Part shown: in pieces, positions 1 through 8,951 of the stretch | Position numbering within the stretch: the stretch's first letter is position 1 | How the letters are laid out: each line of letters begins with the position of its first letter | From: Erythrobacteraceae bacterium | GTDB lineage: Bacteria; Pseudomonadota; Alphaproteobacteria; Sphingomonadales; Sphingomonadaceae | Direction: 5' to 3' | Length of the DNA: 64,000 bases | NCBI GenBank assembly: GCA_027489065.1 | Contig: JAIYAM010000002.1 | Span: 40,512-104,511 of the forward strand | Made by a program: the position numbers and the translations under genes | Notes under the pieces: model-generated | What the model was told of the DNA's origin: nothing | What the model saw: the letters and a program-made list of their open reading frames with translations, nothing else | Databases searched by the model: none

Positions 1-2
1 CG

Positions 3-1163
3 GGACAGATCACCCGTTTCGATGCCTCGAACCAGAAGTGCACCATCGCTTGCGAGGTGAAGCCCAAGGATCACCCCTGGGGCTTCGACCCCGATCTGCG
101 CGTCGACCACAAGGTCCAGCGCCAGGTCGATCCCTTCATCATCTACGGCATCGATGCCGCCGGACAGGCGCTGGAAGACGCCGGCCTCACCGACATGACC
201 CAGGCCGAGAAGGAGCGCACCGGCTGCTCGATCGGCTCGGGGATAGGCGGCTTGCCGGGCATCGAGATCGAGAGCGTCAACCTCCACGAACGTGGCCCCG
301 GGCGGGTGTCCCCGCACTTTGTGCACGGGCGCCTTATCAACCTCATCACCGGTCAGGTGCAGATCAAGTACGGCTTCATGGGCCCGAACCACTCGGTCGT
401 CACCGCCTGCTCGACCGGCGCGCATTCGATCGGCGATGCCGCGCGGATGATCGCGATGGACGATGCCGACGTGATGCTGGCGGGCGGGGCCGAGGGCACC
501 ATCAACCCGCTCGGCATCGCCGGTTTCGCACAGGCGCGGGCGCTCAACATGAGCATGAACGACCGCCCCACCGAAGCCAGCCGCCCCTATGACAAGAACC
601 GCGACGGCTTCGTCATGGGCGAGGGCGCAGGCGTTGTCGTGCTCGAGGAATACGAGCGCGCCAAGGCCCGCGGCGCGAAGATCTATGCCGAGGTGACCGG
701 CTACGGCCTCTCGGGCGATGCCTACCACGTCACAGCTCCGCATCCCGAGGGCCGCGGCGCGGAGCTGGCGATGCGCATGGCCTTGAAGAAGGCGGGCCTC
801 GGGCCGGGCGATATCGACTACATCAACGCCCACGGCACCTCGACCATGGCCGACACCATCGAACTCGCCGCGATCAAGCGGGTGCTCGGCGATGATCTCG
901 GCGGCGCGTCGATGTCCTCGACCAAGAGTGCGATCGGCCACCTGTTGGGCGGCGCAGGCGCGGTGGAAGCGATCTTCTGCATCCTCGCGATGCGCGACCA
1001 GATCGTGCCGCCGACCTTGAACCTCCACGATCCCGACGAAGGCACCGAGGGCATCGACCTCGTGCCGCTGGTGGCGAAGAAGCGCGAAGTGCGCGCGGTG
1101 CTGAACAACAGCTTCGGCTTCGGCGGCACCAACGCCTCGATCATCATGCAGAAGGTCGACTGA
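3..1163 (+). CDS. fabF: 3-oxoacyl-ACP synthase II (KAS II), 5'-truncated by window edge
   Basis: Condensing enzyme of type II fatty acid elongation in the cytosol; it joins malonyl-ACP to acyl-ACP. The frame is open from base 3 and starts in mid-protein (reads GQITRFDAS), so about 40 N-terminal residues lie outside the window. The thiolase-fold triad of KAS II is visible: the nucleophilic Cys in TACSTGAHS (codon 408-410), His in [11 protein letters not shown] (codon 831-833) and His in [15 protein letters not shown] (codon 939-941). The GFGGTNAS motif closes the C-terminus. The GTG at 57 is internal, not a start. mltG follows 4 bases after the stop, the usual alphaproteobacterial fabF-mltG order, so the two are probably cotranscribed. 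FabF versus FabB rests on overall resemblance. Confidence 0.95.
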   Translation, partial: GQITRFDASNQKCTIACEVKPKDHPWGFDPDLRVDHKVQRQVDPFIIYGIDAAGQALEDAGLTDMTQAEKERTGCSIGSGIGGLPGIEIESVNLHERGPGRVSPHFVHGRLINLITGQVQIKYGFMGPNHSVVTACSTGAHSIGDAARMIAMDDADVMLAGGAEGTINPLGIAGFAQARALNMSMNDRPTEASRPYDKNRDGFVMGEGAGVVVLEEYERAKARGAKIYAEVTGYGLSGDAYHVTAPHPEGRGAELAMRMALKKAGLGPGDIDYINAHGTSTMADTIELAAIKRVLGDDLGGASMSSTKSAIGHLLGGAGAVEAIFCILAMRDQIVPPTLNLHDPDEGTEGIDLVPLVAKKREVRAVLNNSFGFGGTNASIIMQKVD

Positions 1164-1167
1164 CACC

Positions 1168-2133
1168 GTGAAGGCCGCGCGGGCTCTGGTGCTGGCACTG
1201 GTGGGCCTCGCGGCGGCGGGGCTGGTGACCGCGTGGATCCTGCTCGGGTCGGCGACGGTCGCCAAGGACACGAGCTTCACCATTCCAGCGGGCGCTTCGG
1301 TCGCCAGCGTGGCCGACAAGCTCGAGGCCGAGGGGCTGATCTCCTCGGCCTCCGGCTTCATGCTCCAAGCGCGCATCTTCGGCTCGGACGCGCCGATCCA
1401 GGCGGGCGAGTTCCTCCTCAAGCCCGGCATGAGCCAGGGCGACATCCTCGCCGCTTTCCAGTCGGGCGACGTGATCCGCCGCTTCGTGACAATCCCCGAA
1501 GGCATGCCCTCGATCCTCGTCTGGGAGCGGCTGATGGCAGAGCCCCTGCTGACCGGCGACGTTGCCGTGCCGCCGGAAGGTTCGATCCTCCCCAACACCT
1601 ATGCCTTCGAGCGCGGCCAGTCGCGCAAGAGCCTCGTCGAACAGATGCAGGCGGCGATGGACAAGGCGCTCGCGGAGGAATGGGCCAAGCGGGGCCCGCG
1701 CATTGCGGTGAGCACCATGCGCGAGGCGCTGGTGCTCGCCTCAATTGTCGAGAAGGAGACCGGCAAGCCTTCGGAACGTGGCATGGTCGCCGGGCTCTAT
1801 TCCAACCGGGTGAAGACGGGCATGAAGCTTCAGGCGGACCCGACGATCATCTACCCGATCACCAAGGGCAAGCCGCTGGGCCGCCGCATCCGCCAGTCGG
1901 AGATCGCCGCGGTCAACGGCTACAACACCTACACCCGCGTCGGCCTGCCCGAGGGGCCGATCACCAACCCGGGGCGTGACAGCATTGCGGCGGTGATGAA
2001 CCCGGAGAACACGCCAGCGCTGTTCATGGTCGCCGACGGCACGGGCGGGCACTGGTTTGCCAACACCCTGGCCGAGCACAACGCCAACGTCGCCAAGTGG
2101 TACGCGATCCGCCGCGAACGGGGTGAGATGTAG
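1168..2133 (+). CDS. mltG: endolytic murein transglycosylase MltG (YceG family)
   Basis: Inner-membrane lytic transglycosylase that cuts nascent glycan strands and so terminates peptidoglycan polymerisation. The 321-residue protein has one N-terminal membrane anchor (about residues 5-26), a LysM-like region, and the catalytic YceG domain with LPNTYAFERG (about 141-150). The catalytic Glu is E195 in ASIVEKETGK, followed by the substrate groove segment QADPTIIYPI. The length is typical of the family (E. coli 340). It starts with GTG at 1168, four bases after the fabF stop, so translation is probably coupled. No unusual feature is seen. Confidence 0.95.
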   Translation: MKAARALVLALVGLAAAGLVTAWILLGSATVAKDTSFTIPAGASVASVADKLEAEGLISSASGFMLQARIFGSDAPIQAGEFLLKPGMSQGDILAAFQSGDVIRRFVTIPEGMPSILVWERLMAEPLLTGDVAVPPEGSILPNTYAFERGQSRKSLVEQMQAAMDKALAEEWAKRGPRIAVSTMREALVLASIVEKETGKPSERGMVAGLYSNRVKTGMKLQADPTIIYPITKGKPLGRRIRQSEIAAVNGYNTYTRVGLPEGPITNPGRDSIAAVMNPENTPALFMVADGTGGHWFANTLAEHNANVAKWYAIRRERGEM

Positions 2134-2154
2134 GCCTTTGCGGTCGGTAGTCAG

Positions 2155-2685
2155 ATGGCCGATCCCTTCATCCTCACCGCCGTTCTGCCGCCCGATCTGC
2201 AAGGTTTCGCCGAGGGCCTGCGCTGCGCGCACTTCCCGCCGGAGAGGAACCACCTCCACGCCCACGTCACCCTGTTCCATGCCTTCGCGCCTGCGCTGCT
2301 CGAGGAACTGACCGGCTTCATGCCCCGCATTGCCGCCGAATTCGTCGCGCCGCAGGGGGCGGTGAAGGGCGTGATGGACCTCGGCAAGGGCACCGCCATC
2401 GCGCTGGAGGCGCCCCAGCTGCTCGCCCTGCGCGCCCTCATCGCCGAGCATTTCCGCGGGAGCCTCACCCAACAGGATCTCCACAAGCCGCGCCCGCACA
2501 TCACCATCCAGAACAAGGTGACCAAGGAGGAGGCGCGGGCGCTGCAGGCGAGCCTTGCGCCAAGCCTCGCGCCGTGGATCGTGAAGGGCCGTTTCGCCTT
2601 CCCCGGCCTCGCGCTGCACCGCTATCGCGGCGGGCCGTGGGAGCACATCAAGACCTGCGCCTTCAGAGGCCGCGAGAAGGTCTGA
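2155..2685 (+). CDS. 2'-5' RNA ligase / 2H phosphoesterase family protein
   Basis: Small cytosolic protein of 176 residues in the 2H phosphoesterase superfamily (LigT/ThpR-like), which handles 2',3'-cyclic or 2'-5' RNA phosphodiesters. Both catalytic HxT motifs are present: H37-V-T39 in HAHVTLFH and H115-I-T117 in PHITIQNKV, about 78 residues apart as the fold requires. The ATG at 2155 lies 21 bases past the mltG stop, so it probably belongs to the same transcript. The natural substrate of this family is poorly defined, so the call stays at family level. The tRNA gene follows about 125 bases downstream under its own promoter. Confidence 0.85.
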   Translation: MADPFILTAVLPPDLQGFAEGLRCAHFPPERNHLHAHVTLFHAFAPALLEELTGFMPRIAAEFVAPQGAVKGVMDLGKGTAIALEAPQLLALRALIAEHFRGSLTQQDLHKPRPHITIQNKVTKEEARALQASLAPSLAPWIVKGRFAFPGLALHRYRGGPWEHIKTCAFRGREKV

Positions 2686-2712
2686 GGCGGGCCGGCCGAG
2701 GCGCGCCAAGGG

Positions 2713-2741
2713 GCTTGACCCCGCGGCGGACCCGCCGTAAG
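2713..2741 (+). promoter_or_regulatory. putative sigma70-type promoter of tRNA-Met
   Basis: A good -35 hexamer TTGACC (2713-2718) is followed after exactly 17 bases by TAAGTG (2736-2741), a weak -10. It lies about 70 bases upstream of the tRNA. The spacer contains the palindrome GGCGGACCCGCC. The call rests on the -35, the spacing and the position; the -10 is poor. Confidence 0.45.
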
Positions 2742-2809
2742 TGCGCGCCTCGCCCGGGCCGACACCCGGTACGCGAATCCGGCTGCACAGCCCGCCGGAT
2801 GCCCCATGG

Positions 2810-2886
2810 GGCGGAGTAGCTCAGCCGGTTAGAGCAGCGGAATCATAATCCGCGTGTCGGGGGTTCGAGTCCCTCCTCCGCTACCA
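2810..2886 (+). tRNA. tRNA-Met (anticodon CAT)
   Basis: A 77-base cloverleaf with encoded CCA. The acceptor stem GGCGGAG pairs with CTCCGCT (first pair G-U). The D arm is GCTCAGCCGGTTAGAGC. The anticodon stem GCGGA/TCCGC holds loop ATCATAA with anticodon CAT. The T arm carries GGTTCGAGTCC. CAT could be elongator Met, initiator Met or lysidine-modified Ile2. The body matches what I know of alphaproteobacterial elongator tRNA-Met. It lacks the initiator's three G-C pairs at the base of the anticodon stem. Confidence 0.92.
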
Positions 2887-2977
2887 TAGGCCTTTCCGGA
2901 AGCCTCCAGATGCTTCCGCATTCTGCTGCCCACAATCATGCTCGAAGCGGCTCCGGACGATCCCGGCTGAGATGACG

Positions 2978-4798
2978 TCAATGCCGACGGTCGCCTTCAG
3001 AGCGCACCCTTGCGCGAACGAGGCGTTCGCCGGTCCAGAGTGCGCCGCACACCAGAAGCCAGGCGAGAGAGAAGGGCCATGCCGGGCCGCGTTGCTCGGG
3101 CATTGCGGGGGCCGCAGGCCCGTTCTGGCGAGATGCCCATTGCGCCGTCGCCTCGCCGGTCTGGTTCGCCCTGACGGTCTTTAGGGCCCCGTCGGGCAGG
3201 ACCACGAAGGCGAAAGCCTGTTCGCCTTCGCCCCCTGATTGCACGATGGTGTGAACACCCGCTCTCGAAGGCCAGAAAGCGGCACATCCTCGCGCGCCCG
3301 CTCCCGGATCGATTGCGAGCATCGTCTCGCTGCTGTCAGGAGCGATCACGCGCGCTGCAGCGACAAGCCCGCAGATCGGCATCCGCTCGCCGGCTTGCAC
3401 CAGCGCAGGCACATCGGGGCGGAACTGGCTTTCGGGGCGGGACACGGCGTTGACCGTTTCGCTCCACCACTGGTTGTGACGATCTGCCTGCCCGTTGAGC
3501 ACCAATGCAAAGCTGTTGGCGATGGCCCACACGGCGACGCGCCCCTGTCCGCGTTGCTGCCATCCCGACACCAGTCCGCCATCGGCGTCGGTCGCGACCG
3601 ACACGAAATCCGGTCCGGTCCGCAGGACCCACCGACCGAGATCCGGGGCCGGATCGTCGATGGCGTTGAGGTTTTCCGGCACGTCGGCAGACCCGGGTCC
3701 GCGCCGGGAGAGGAGAGCATCCTCGTCAGGCGCAAGCGGCGCGAGCGTGACCGGTGCCGTTTCGCTCCCGCCCGCGATTGAGAGGCCAAGCGCGCGCCAG
3801 CTGTCGCGTATGCCGGCGCTTGCGGGGGAGGTCATCCGCACCACCACGCCGAGCCCTCCTGCGACCGCCTGCGCCAGCGTGGCACGTCCGGCGGGGCCGA
3901 TGCCCAGCAGTGACTGGTCGTCGATGATCACGACATCGACCTTGCGCAAGCTCGCCGCATCGAGGCTCACCCTGTCGCCACCCAGATCGAGGCCCGCGCC
4001 CGCATCGAGCCGGCTTTGCACTTCGATCCCCGCATCCTCTGCCCAGCGGCGCAAATACTTCGTCTCGGGCGAGGGCGCTCCGACGAGGATCGCCCGTAGC
4101 GGCCGCTCGGCAATAGTGCGCAGCGGGACCGGGGTTTCCGACACGACCTTGGTGTCGCGTCCGCGCAGCCGCAAGGTGAAGGTCGCGAGGCCGGGCGCCC
4201 GTGCGACGCCGCCGAGGGTGAAGCTGCCGTCGCTGCCGATCACCTTGCTGTCGACCCGGCGTCCGGCGGGGTCGAGCATCTCTGCCGCGCCGCCCGCCAG
4301 CCCGGTCGTCTCGCCCGCCAGTGTGAAAACGCCGCCGGCGACCGTGTCTGCCGGCGGGTCAAGCCGGGCGAGGCCGCGCGGGAGCGGCATGGGAGCAAAT
4401 TCGACCGGCAGGCCTGCCTCGGTGTCGCGGTCACGCGGAGTGAGGCCGCGTCCGACAATGCGGATATTCTGCACTTGGCCATGGCGCCGCAGCGCCGTCG
4501 CGAGGTCCGGCACGCGCTCGGCTCCGGCGATCGGCGGTGCTTCGGGCAGCGCAACGAGCCTTTCACCCGCCCCGGCACGTAGGCCGGCGGGAGCCTCCGC
4601 CGTCGCCACCACCAGCGTCTCGCCGCCGACGGGGAGGCGCGGCGGGAAGAGAGTGAGGTAGAGCAGCAGACCGCTCGCCAGACAAAGGGCCGCGAGGAGC
4701 CACCCCCGCCACCCGAGCTGCCGCATGAGCAATCGCACAGCCGCAGCCAGCGCTCCGCACGCGATCAGCAGCGCGCTCAAGGTTTCGGGCCCCATCAC
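2978..4798 (-). CDS. large membrane protein at the end of the BatA/DUF4175 operon
   Basis: A 606-residue protein with two N-terminal membrane helices (about 7-25 and 31-51), a long extracytoplasmic stretch, and a C-terminal helix (SLAWLLVCGALWTGERLV). The middle region (about 240-350, with RAILVGAPSPETKYLRRW and VDVVIIDDQSLLGIG) resembles the glutamine-amidotransferase-like fold found in such aerotolerance-type proteins. A stretch before it looks like a carboxypeptidase-regulatory-like beta domain. It starts right after the DUF4175 stop (4799), so it is the last gene of the operon. The function is unknown; envelope stress or surface assembly with MoxR/BatA is inferred from context only. Confidence 0.75.
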   Translation of the reverse strand: MMGPETLSALLIACGALAAAVRLLMRQLGWRGWLLAALCLASGLLLYLTLFPPRLPVGGETLVVATAEAPAGLRAGAGERLVALPEAPPIAGAERVPDLATALRRHGQVQNIRIVGRGLTPRDRDTEAGLPVEFAPMPLPRGLARLDPPADTVAGGVFTLAGETTGLAGGAAEMLDPAGRRVDSKVIGSDGSFTLGGVARAPGLATFTLRLRGRDTKVVSETPVPLRTIAERPLRAILVGAPSPETKYLRRWAEDAGIEVQSRLDAGAGLDLGGDRVSLDAASLRKVDVVIIDDQSLLGIGPAGRATLAQAVAGGLGVVVRMTSPASAGIRDSWRALGLSIAGGSETAPVTLAPLAPDEDALLSRRGPGSADVPENLNAIDDPAPDLGRWVLRTGPDFVSVATDADGGLVSGWQQRGQGRVAVWAIANSFALVLNGQADRHNQWWSETVNAVSRPESQFRPDVPALVQAGERMPICGLVAAARVIAPDSSETMLAIDPGAGARGCAAFWPSRAGVHTIVQSGGEGEQAFAFVVLPDGALKTVRANQTGEATAQWASRQNGPAAPAMPEQRGPAWPFSLAWLLVCGALWTGERLVRARVRSEGDRRH

Positions 4799-6916
4799 TC
4801 AGCGCAGGCCTTGCGTGTATCGACGGCCGACCGCACCGCCATCGTTGCGGCGCCGAACCTGTGCAGGGGGGCGGGTCAGCACCGTCCAGAGCTGCGCACG
4901 AAGCCGCTCCCGGACTGCCGCGGAGGTCGGCTGGCTGCGCACCGCATCGATCGCGGCAAGCACGGTGAGAGGGGTGCGGATACGCGCGCTGTTGTCCCGA
5001 ACCCATCGGTCCAGCCCCTCGAGGTCGATCGTGCCCGGCTGTGCGAGCGCTCGCCAGGCCGTCGCGGGAATGGCATCGTCGATGACAAACGGTGTCAGCC
5101 GGGCCGGGCCGCCGACAAGGCCTTCGCGCTTGCCGGAGAGCCGACGCGCCATGTCGATCGGCGGCTGTGCCGAGCCGATGCGCGGCAGGTAGATGCGGCT
5201 CGCTTGCTGGACCTTCTTGATGAAGTCGAGCGCCTTCAGTTCGAAGGGCAGCGCCTTTTCCGGCTGACCGGAACGCAGGTTGAGCTCCGCTTCCCACATC
5301 GCGTCGAGCGCGCTCTTGAGCAATGCGCGGGTGCCGGGGTCGAGCAGGGTCGCGGCCTCGCTCTCATCGTGGGTATGGCCATATTCGGTGGTGATGTTGC
5401 CGAGCCCGCCAAACACCGGCGCCTCGGGAGCGTCGCCGTGGTCGTGGCCGTCGCCATCGTGATGCTCGGGCTCAGGCTCCACGGCTTCGTCCTTGTCGGA
5501 CGTCGGCATCGGCGGGCGGCGCGGGCCTTCCTCGGCCTCCATGCCGACGAACTGGCCGTAGCGCAGGCGAAGGAGGCGCTGATCCACCCCGATCGTGTCG
5601 GAGCGCACGAGGAAGTCGTCGGCGCTGAGCTTGCCGCGCTGTTTGATCAGCGCCTCGGTGTCGATGATCACCTGCCGCTGGCTGCGGAAATAGGCGGGCA
5701 TGGTCTGCTTGGCCATCATCTCGAGACCTTCCGCCGAAGCGGGGACTGGAGCGGGCCAGCGCAGGATTACGCCCGGGCCGCGCACCACCTGCGGGCCGGG
5801 CGAGCGTGTGTCGGCGACGGTCAGCTGGGCGACGAGGTCGCTGCCCGGCTGAAGCCCGAAAGCGCCGAGATCGAGGTCGATGACGAACCGCCTGCGTCTC
5901 GGGTCGCCCGTGCCGGTGACCGTTCGGCTGCGCTCGGTGAAACTGACGTTCTCGCCCTCGCCGATAGCGGTGGTGAGGGTGAGCCGGGCGAGCTGGTCGA
6001 CCGCGTAATCGTCGCTCGCTTCGAAGACCACACGCCAGCGGCGCTGGCCGGGACGGATCATCACGAGACCGGAGGCCGGCTCGATCACCTGCACCTGCGG
6101 CGGTTCGTCAGTGATCGGTTCGAGGCGATGCGGTGTGCGGGTGAGCTGCTTGCCCTCGGCATCGAGGTGATACAGCGACGGCACGTCAAGCCGCAGAGAC
6201 CCAGCCCACTCACCGCCGCCGAGCGTCAAGGGCACGCTCTGCCCGCCGACCAGTCGCAGAGCGGCAGACTTGGCCTGCGGTGAGAAAGCGAACGTCCACT
6301 CGATCAGCGAACCCTGCGGGGCGCGTACATCAAGGCTTTGCACGTAGCGGGCAGGCAGGCGCGTGTAGGCCGGCGGCACGATGCGCAGCCGATATCCTGT
6401 GAGGCTCGGGTAGCCGGGCGCGGCGATTCCGTTCGGGCCGGCGCGAGTCAGCGGCGGCGGGGCGGGATCGGGAGCAGGCCAGAGGAGCGTGGCCGCGAGG
6501 GCGATTGCTCCCAGCACCCATGCGGCCACGATGGTCCGCCGCGACCAGCCATTGGCGAGGCTGGCTGGGTCGACAGCGTCGATCCGTGCGGCGATCCGCT
6601 CGGCCTGCAATCGTTCGAGGGAGGTGTGATCGCGCTTGGCGAACAGCAAGGCCGCGCTGTCCTCAAGCCGCGCCTCGCGGGCGTTGAGGCGCTGCACCAG
6701 CCAGCCCCGGTCGAAGCGGGCCGCAACGTGCCTGGCGCCCACGCCCAAGGCGATGATGCCGGCGAGCAGTATGCCTGCCGCAAGCCCGATTCCGCCCAGC
6801 CGCCACACAAGCGCGCAGACCACGATGAGCAGCGGGCTCCACACCAGCACGAAATCGGTTGCCGCGCGCTGGCGGGCCGGGCGGACCCAGTCGGCGAAGT
6901 TGAACGCCTGGCTCAC
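4799..6916 (-). CDS. DUF4175 family membrane protein (TIGR02302-like)
   Basis: About 705 residues. The start is GTG at 6916, whose last two bases form the TGA stop of batA (GTGA overlap), pointing to coupled translation; a longer frame to 6991 would run 75 bases into batA. Two N-terminal membrane segments follow the motif NFADWVRPARQRA, then a third helix near AAWVLGAIALAATLLW. A large exported region ends in a Glu/His/Asp-rich stretch (EPEPEHHDGDGHDHGDAPE), a possible metal-binding linker. This family regularly sits beside MoxR-DUF58-BatA in alphaproteobacteria; its biochemical role is unknown. Confidence 0.8.
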   Translation of the reverse strand: MSQAFNFADWVRPARQRAATDFVLVWSPLLIVVCALVWRLGGIGLAAGILLAGIIALGVGARHVAARFDRGWLVQRLNAREARLEDSAALLFAKRDHTSLERLQAERIAARIDAVDPASLANGWSRRTIVAAWVLGAIALAATLLWPAPDPAPPPLTRAGPNGIAAPGYPSLTGYRLRIVPPAYTRLPARYVQSLDVRAPQGSLIEWTFAFSPQAKSAALRLVGGQSVPLTLGGGEWAGSLRLDVPSLYHLDAEGKQLTRTPHRLEPITDEPPQVQVIEPASGLVMIRPGQRRWRVVFEASDDYAVDQLARLTLTTAIGEGENVSFTERSRTVTGTGDPRRRRFVIDLDLGAFGLQPGSDLVAQLTVADTRSPGPQVVRGPGVILRWPAPVPASAEGLEMMAKQTMPAYFRSQRQVIIDTEALIKQRGKLSADDFLVRSDTIGVDQRLLRLRYGQFVGMEAEEGPRRPPMPTSDKDEAVEPEPEHHDGDGHDHGDAPEAPVFGGLGNITTEYGHTHDESEAATLLDPGTRALLKSALDAMWEAELNLRSGQPEKALPFELKALDFIKKVQQASRIYLPRIGSAQPPIDMARRLSGKREGLVGGPARLTPFVIDDAIPATAWRALAQPGTIDLEGLDRWVRDNSARIRTPLTVLAAIDAVRSQPTSAAVRERLRAQLWTVLTRPPAQVRRRNDGGAVGRRYTQGLR

Positions 6917-8055
6917 GCCGCGAACCTCCGCGATCGGGTGGCGAGCAGGCGCTCGGCGAGGAAGACGAAGGCAATCAGGACGCCCAGCCATGAGGACAGC
7001 TCGCGAGGGGGCAGAGGGTAGGGGGCGGCACCTGCGGTCGGCGCGAAGGTGGCGGAAACGGCGCGGGCTGGCGGGGGGGCGGGCGCGCTGACCAGCTCGC
7101 GCAGGCGCTCGGCGAAATCGGGTTCGAGCAACTCAGGCATGGCCGCAGGCTCCAGCGTCCGGGTGAAGCGCATCACGCGTCCGGCGCCCAGCGGCGCGCC
7201 CTCGACAAGCGTGTTGCCAGTCTGGTCGCGCCACAAGGCCGTGGTCGCTGCGGGCATGGCGATTTCGGCCCCCTCACCGAGTAGTGCGGTACCACCATTG
7301 CTCACCCATTCGGTCACCGTCTGCGGGACCGGTCCGGGGACGAGCCAGACCAGCACGGTTTGGCGAGCAGGAAGGTCGCTGCCGCTCTGCGCCTCGAAAC
7401 GCGGTGCGTTGCTCCAGGCTGCCGCCGCTGCGCGGAAGTAGCGCACGGGAGCATCCGCTTCTGACGCGTAGCGCACGGCAAGGGCAGGGCTTTCCGGAGG
7501 CGCCGCATCGGCGGCTGGCTTGCCGCCGTCCACGATCCGCCACGTAATCTTGCGGGTGAGGCGCAGCGGCTTGGCATCGACGCCGCGCAGCACCGGCGGC
7601 ACGAGGATCGTCAACGGCGCGCCGGACGGAAGTTCGGCATCGAACTGGCGGATCAGGCTGGAGACCTGCGCAGGGGCGGGCGGCGCCGTACCGTCCAGCG
7701 CCGGGAAGCCGGGTGCGATCCACCTGAGGTCTGCGTCAGGCCCGGCCACAGCGCGGGCGGCGGCAGGGTCGACGCCGGGCGCGGCGAGGATGCGGGGTTC
7801 TTCGCCTTCCCAGCCGAGTACCGCGGGCTGTGCGAGCAGCAGCGCCAGCAGCGCGATCAGCAGCAGCCGCAGCGCGAGCAGCAGCCACTCGTCGAAGCGT
7901 AGCTTGCTGCGCGGGCGGGGCAGGGCGTCGAGCCAGCGCAGCGCCGCGAAATCAACCGGAACCTCCTCGGTGCGGCGACGCAGGTGGATCAGCAGAGGGA
8001 CGATCAGCGCCGCCAGAGCGGCGAGGCCCAGCGGAGCCAGCAGCAGGGGCGTCAC
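6913..8055 (-). CDS. BatA-type protein (aerotolerance regulator N-terminal domain)
   Basis: A 380-residue membrane protein. The N-terminus carries the BatA-family double helix: helix one at about 4-25, the basic turn HLRRRTEEVPVDFAALRWL, then helix two (WLLLALRLLLIALLALLLAQP). A long periplasmic part follows, and a C-terminal helix near 355-373. It lies between DUF58 (4-base overlap at 8052-8055) and DUF4175. The usual partners MoxR and DUF58 precede it. The family is linked to oxygen or stress tolerance and periplasmic complexes in Bacteroides and others, but no enzymatic activity is established. Confidence 0.85.
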   Translation of the reverse strand: MTPLLLAPLGLAALAALIVPLLIHLRRRTEEVPVDFAALRWLDALPRPRSKLRFDEWLLLALRLLLIALLALLLAQPAVLGWEGEEPRILAAPGVDPAAARAVAGPDADLRWIAPGFPALDGTAPPAPAQVSSLIRQFDAELPSGAPLTILVPPVLRGVDAKPLRLTRKITWRIVDGGKPAADAAPPESPALAVRYASEADAPVRYFRAAAAAWSNAPRFEAQSGSDLPARQTVLVWLVPGPVPQTVTEWVSNGGTALLGEGAEIAMPAATTALWRDQTGNTLVEGAPLGAGRVMRFTRTLEPAAMPELLEPDFAERLRELVSAPAPPPARAVSATFAPTAGAAPYPLPPRELSSWLGVLIAFVFLAERLLATRSRRFAA

Positions 8056-8948
8056 GTCCGTTCCGCCCCGCGGCCGAAGAGTGCGTGCAAGGGGCGGTCG
8101 ATGGGTTCGTCGAGCACCACGGCCGCGTGGCGGATACCGGCCTTGTCGAGCCGCTCGTCAAGCGCGGCCCGCGCAGCGGCGAAGCGGGTGAGGAATATGT
8201 CGCGGAGTGCCTTGCCGTCGCTCACCAGTTCCTCGCCGCTTTCCTGATCGCGGAACCGGAAGCCGCCGTCGAAGGGGAAGTCGCGCTCCTCGACGGTCAG
8301 GAGCTGGATCGCCAGCACCTCGCGCCCGGCCTTGGCCAGCCGCTCGATCAGCGCGATGCCGCCCTCGTCGAAGCAGTCGCTGAGGAACAGCACGAGGTCG
8401 CGCGCGCCGATCCGCTCCCACAAGGGGGCGAGGGTGGTGGCCTCGGGGAAGGTGCCTGCAGGGGCCAGCCGGGCGAAGTCGACCTGCATCCGGTCGGACT
8501 GCGGGCGGCCGGGGCGCGGATCGGCCACCGCAAGAGCGGTGCCTTGCAGCACCATCCAGCCGAAGCGGTCGCCTTGCATCATGGCAAGTTCGGCAATGCA
8601 CAGCGCAAGAAGCTTGGCCGCATCGAAGCGCGACCAGTCGGGCCGCGCGCGGTCTGCTTGCGCCATCGAGGCGCTGCCATCGAGCAGGATCCAGACGGCG
8701 AGCGGGCTTTCCTCCTCGGCCTCGCGGACGAAGAACTTGTCCGAGCGCGAGAACAGCTTCCAGTCGATACGGCGCGGCTCGTCGCCCGGCTCGTAGGCGC
8801 GGTATTGCGCGAATTCGAGGCCGGACCCCTTGCTGCGGCTGGCGTGCATTCCGAAGCCGCGCGTTCCTGCCATGCTCCGCGGATTGAGCGACAGGCGCTT
8901 CAACCGGCTGCGGACATCGGGCGGGATCGTCAGCGGCGCGCGGGTCAT
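8052..8948 (-). CDS. DUF58 domain protein (von Willebrand A-like)
   Basis: Soluble protein of 298 residues. The family signature is clear: the segment SRSKGSGLEFAQYRAYEPGDEPRRIDWK in outline (GLEFAQYR, YEPGDEPRRIDW) followed by the vWA-like MIDAS start WILLDGSASM (DxSxS). DUF58 proteins are thought to be the substrate or adaptor that the neighbouring MoxR ATPase remodels. The start at 8948 is 3 bases from the moxR stop (8952) and the end overlaps batA by 4 bases, so the operon is tightly packed. Confidence 0.9.
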   Translation of the reverse strand: MTRAPLTIPPDVRSRLKRLSLNPRSMAGTRGFGMHASRSKGSGLEFAQYRAYEPGDEPRRIDWKLFSRSDKFFVREAEEESPLAVWILLDGSASMAQADRARPDWSRFDAAKLLALCIAELAMMQGDRFGWMVLQGTALAVADPRPGRPQSDRMQVDFARLAPAGTFPEATTLAPLWERIGARDLVLFLSDCFDEGGIALIERLAKAGREVLAIQLLTVEERDFPFDGGFRFRDQESGEELVSDGKALRDIFLTRFAAARAALDERLDKAGIRHAAVVLDEPIDRPLHALFGRGAERT

Positions 8949-8951
8949 GGG

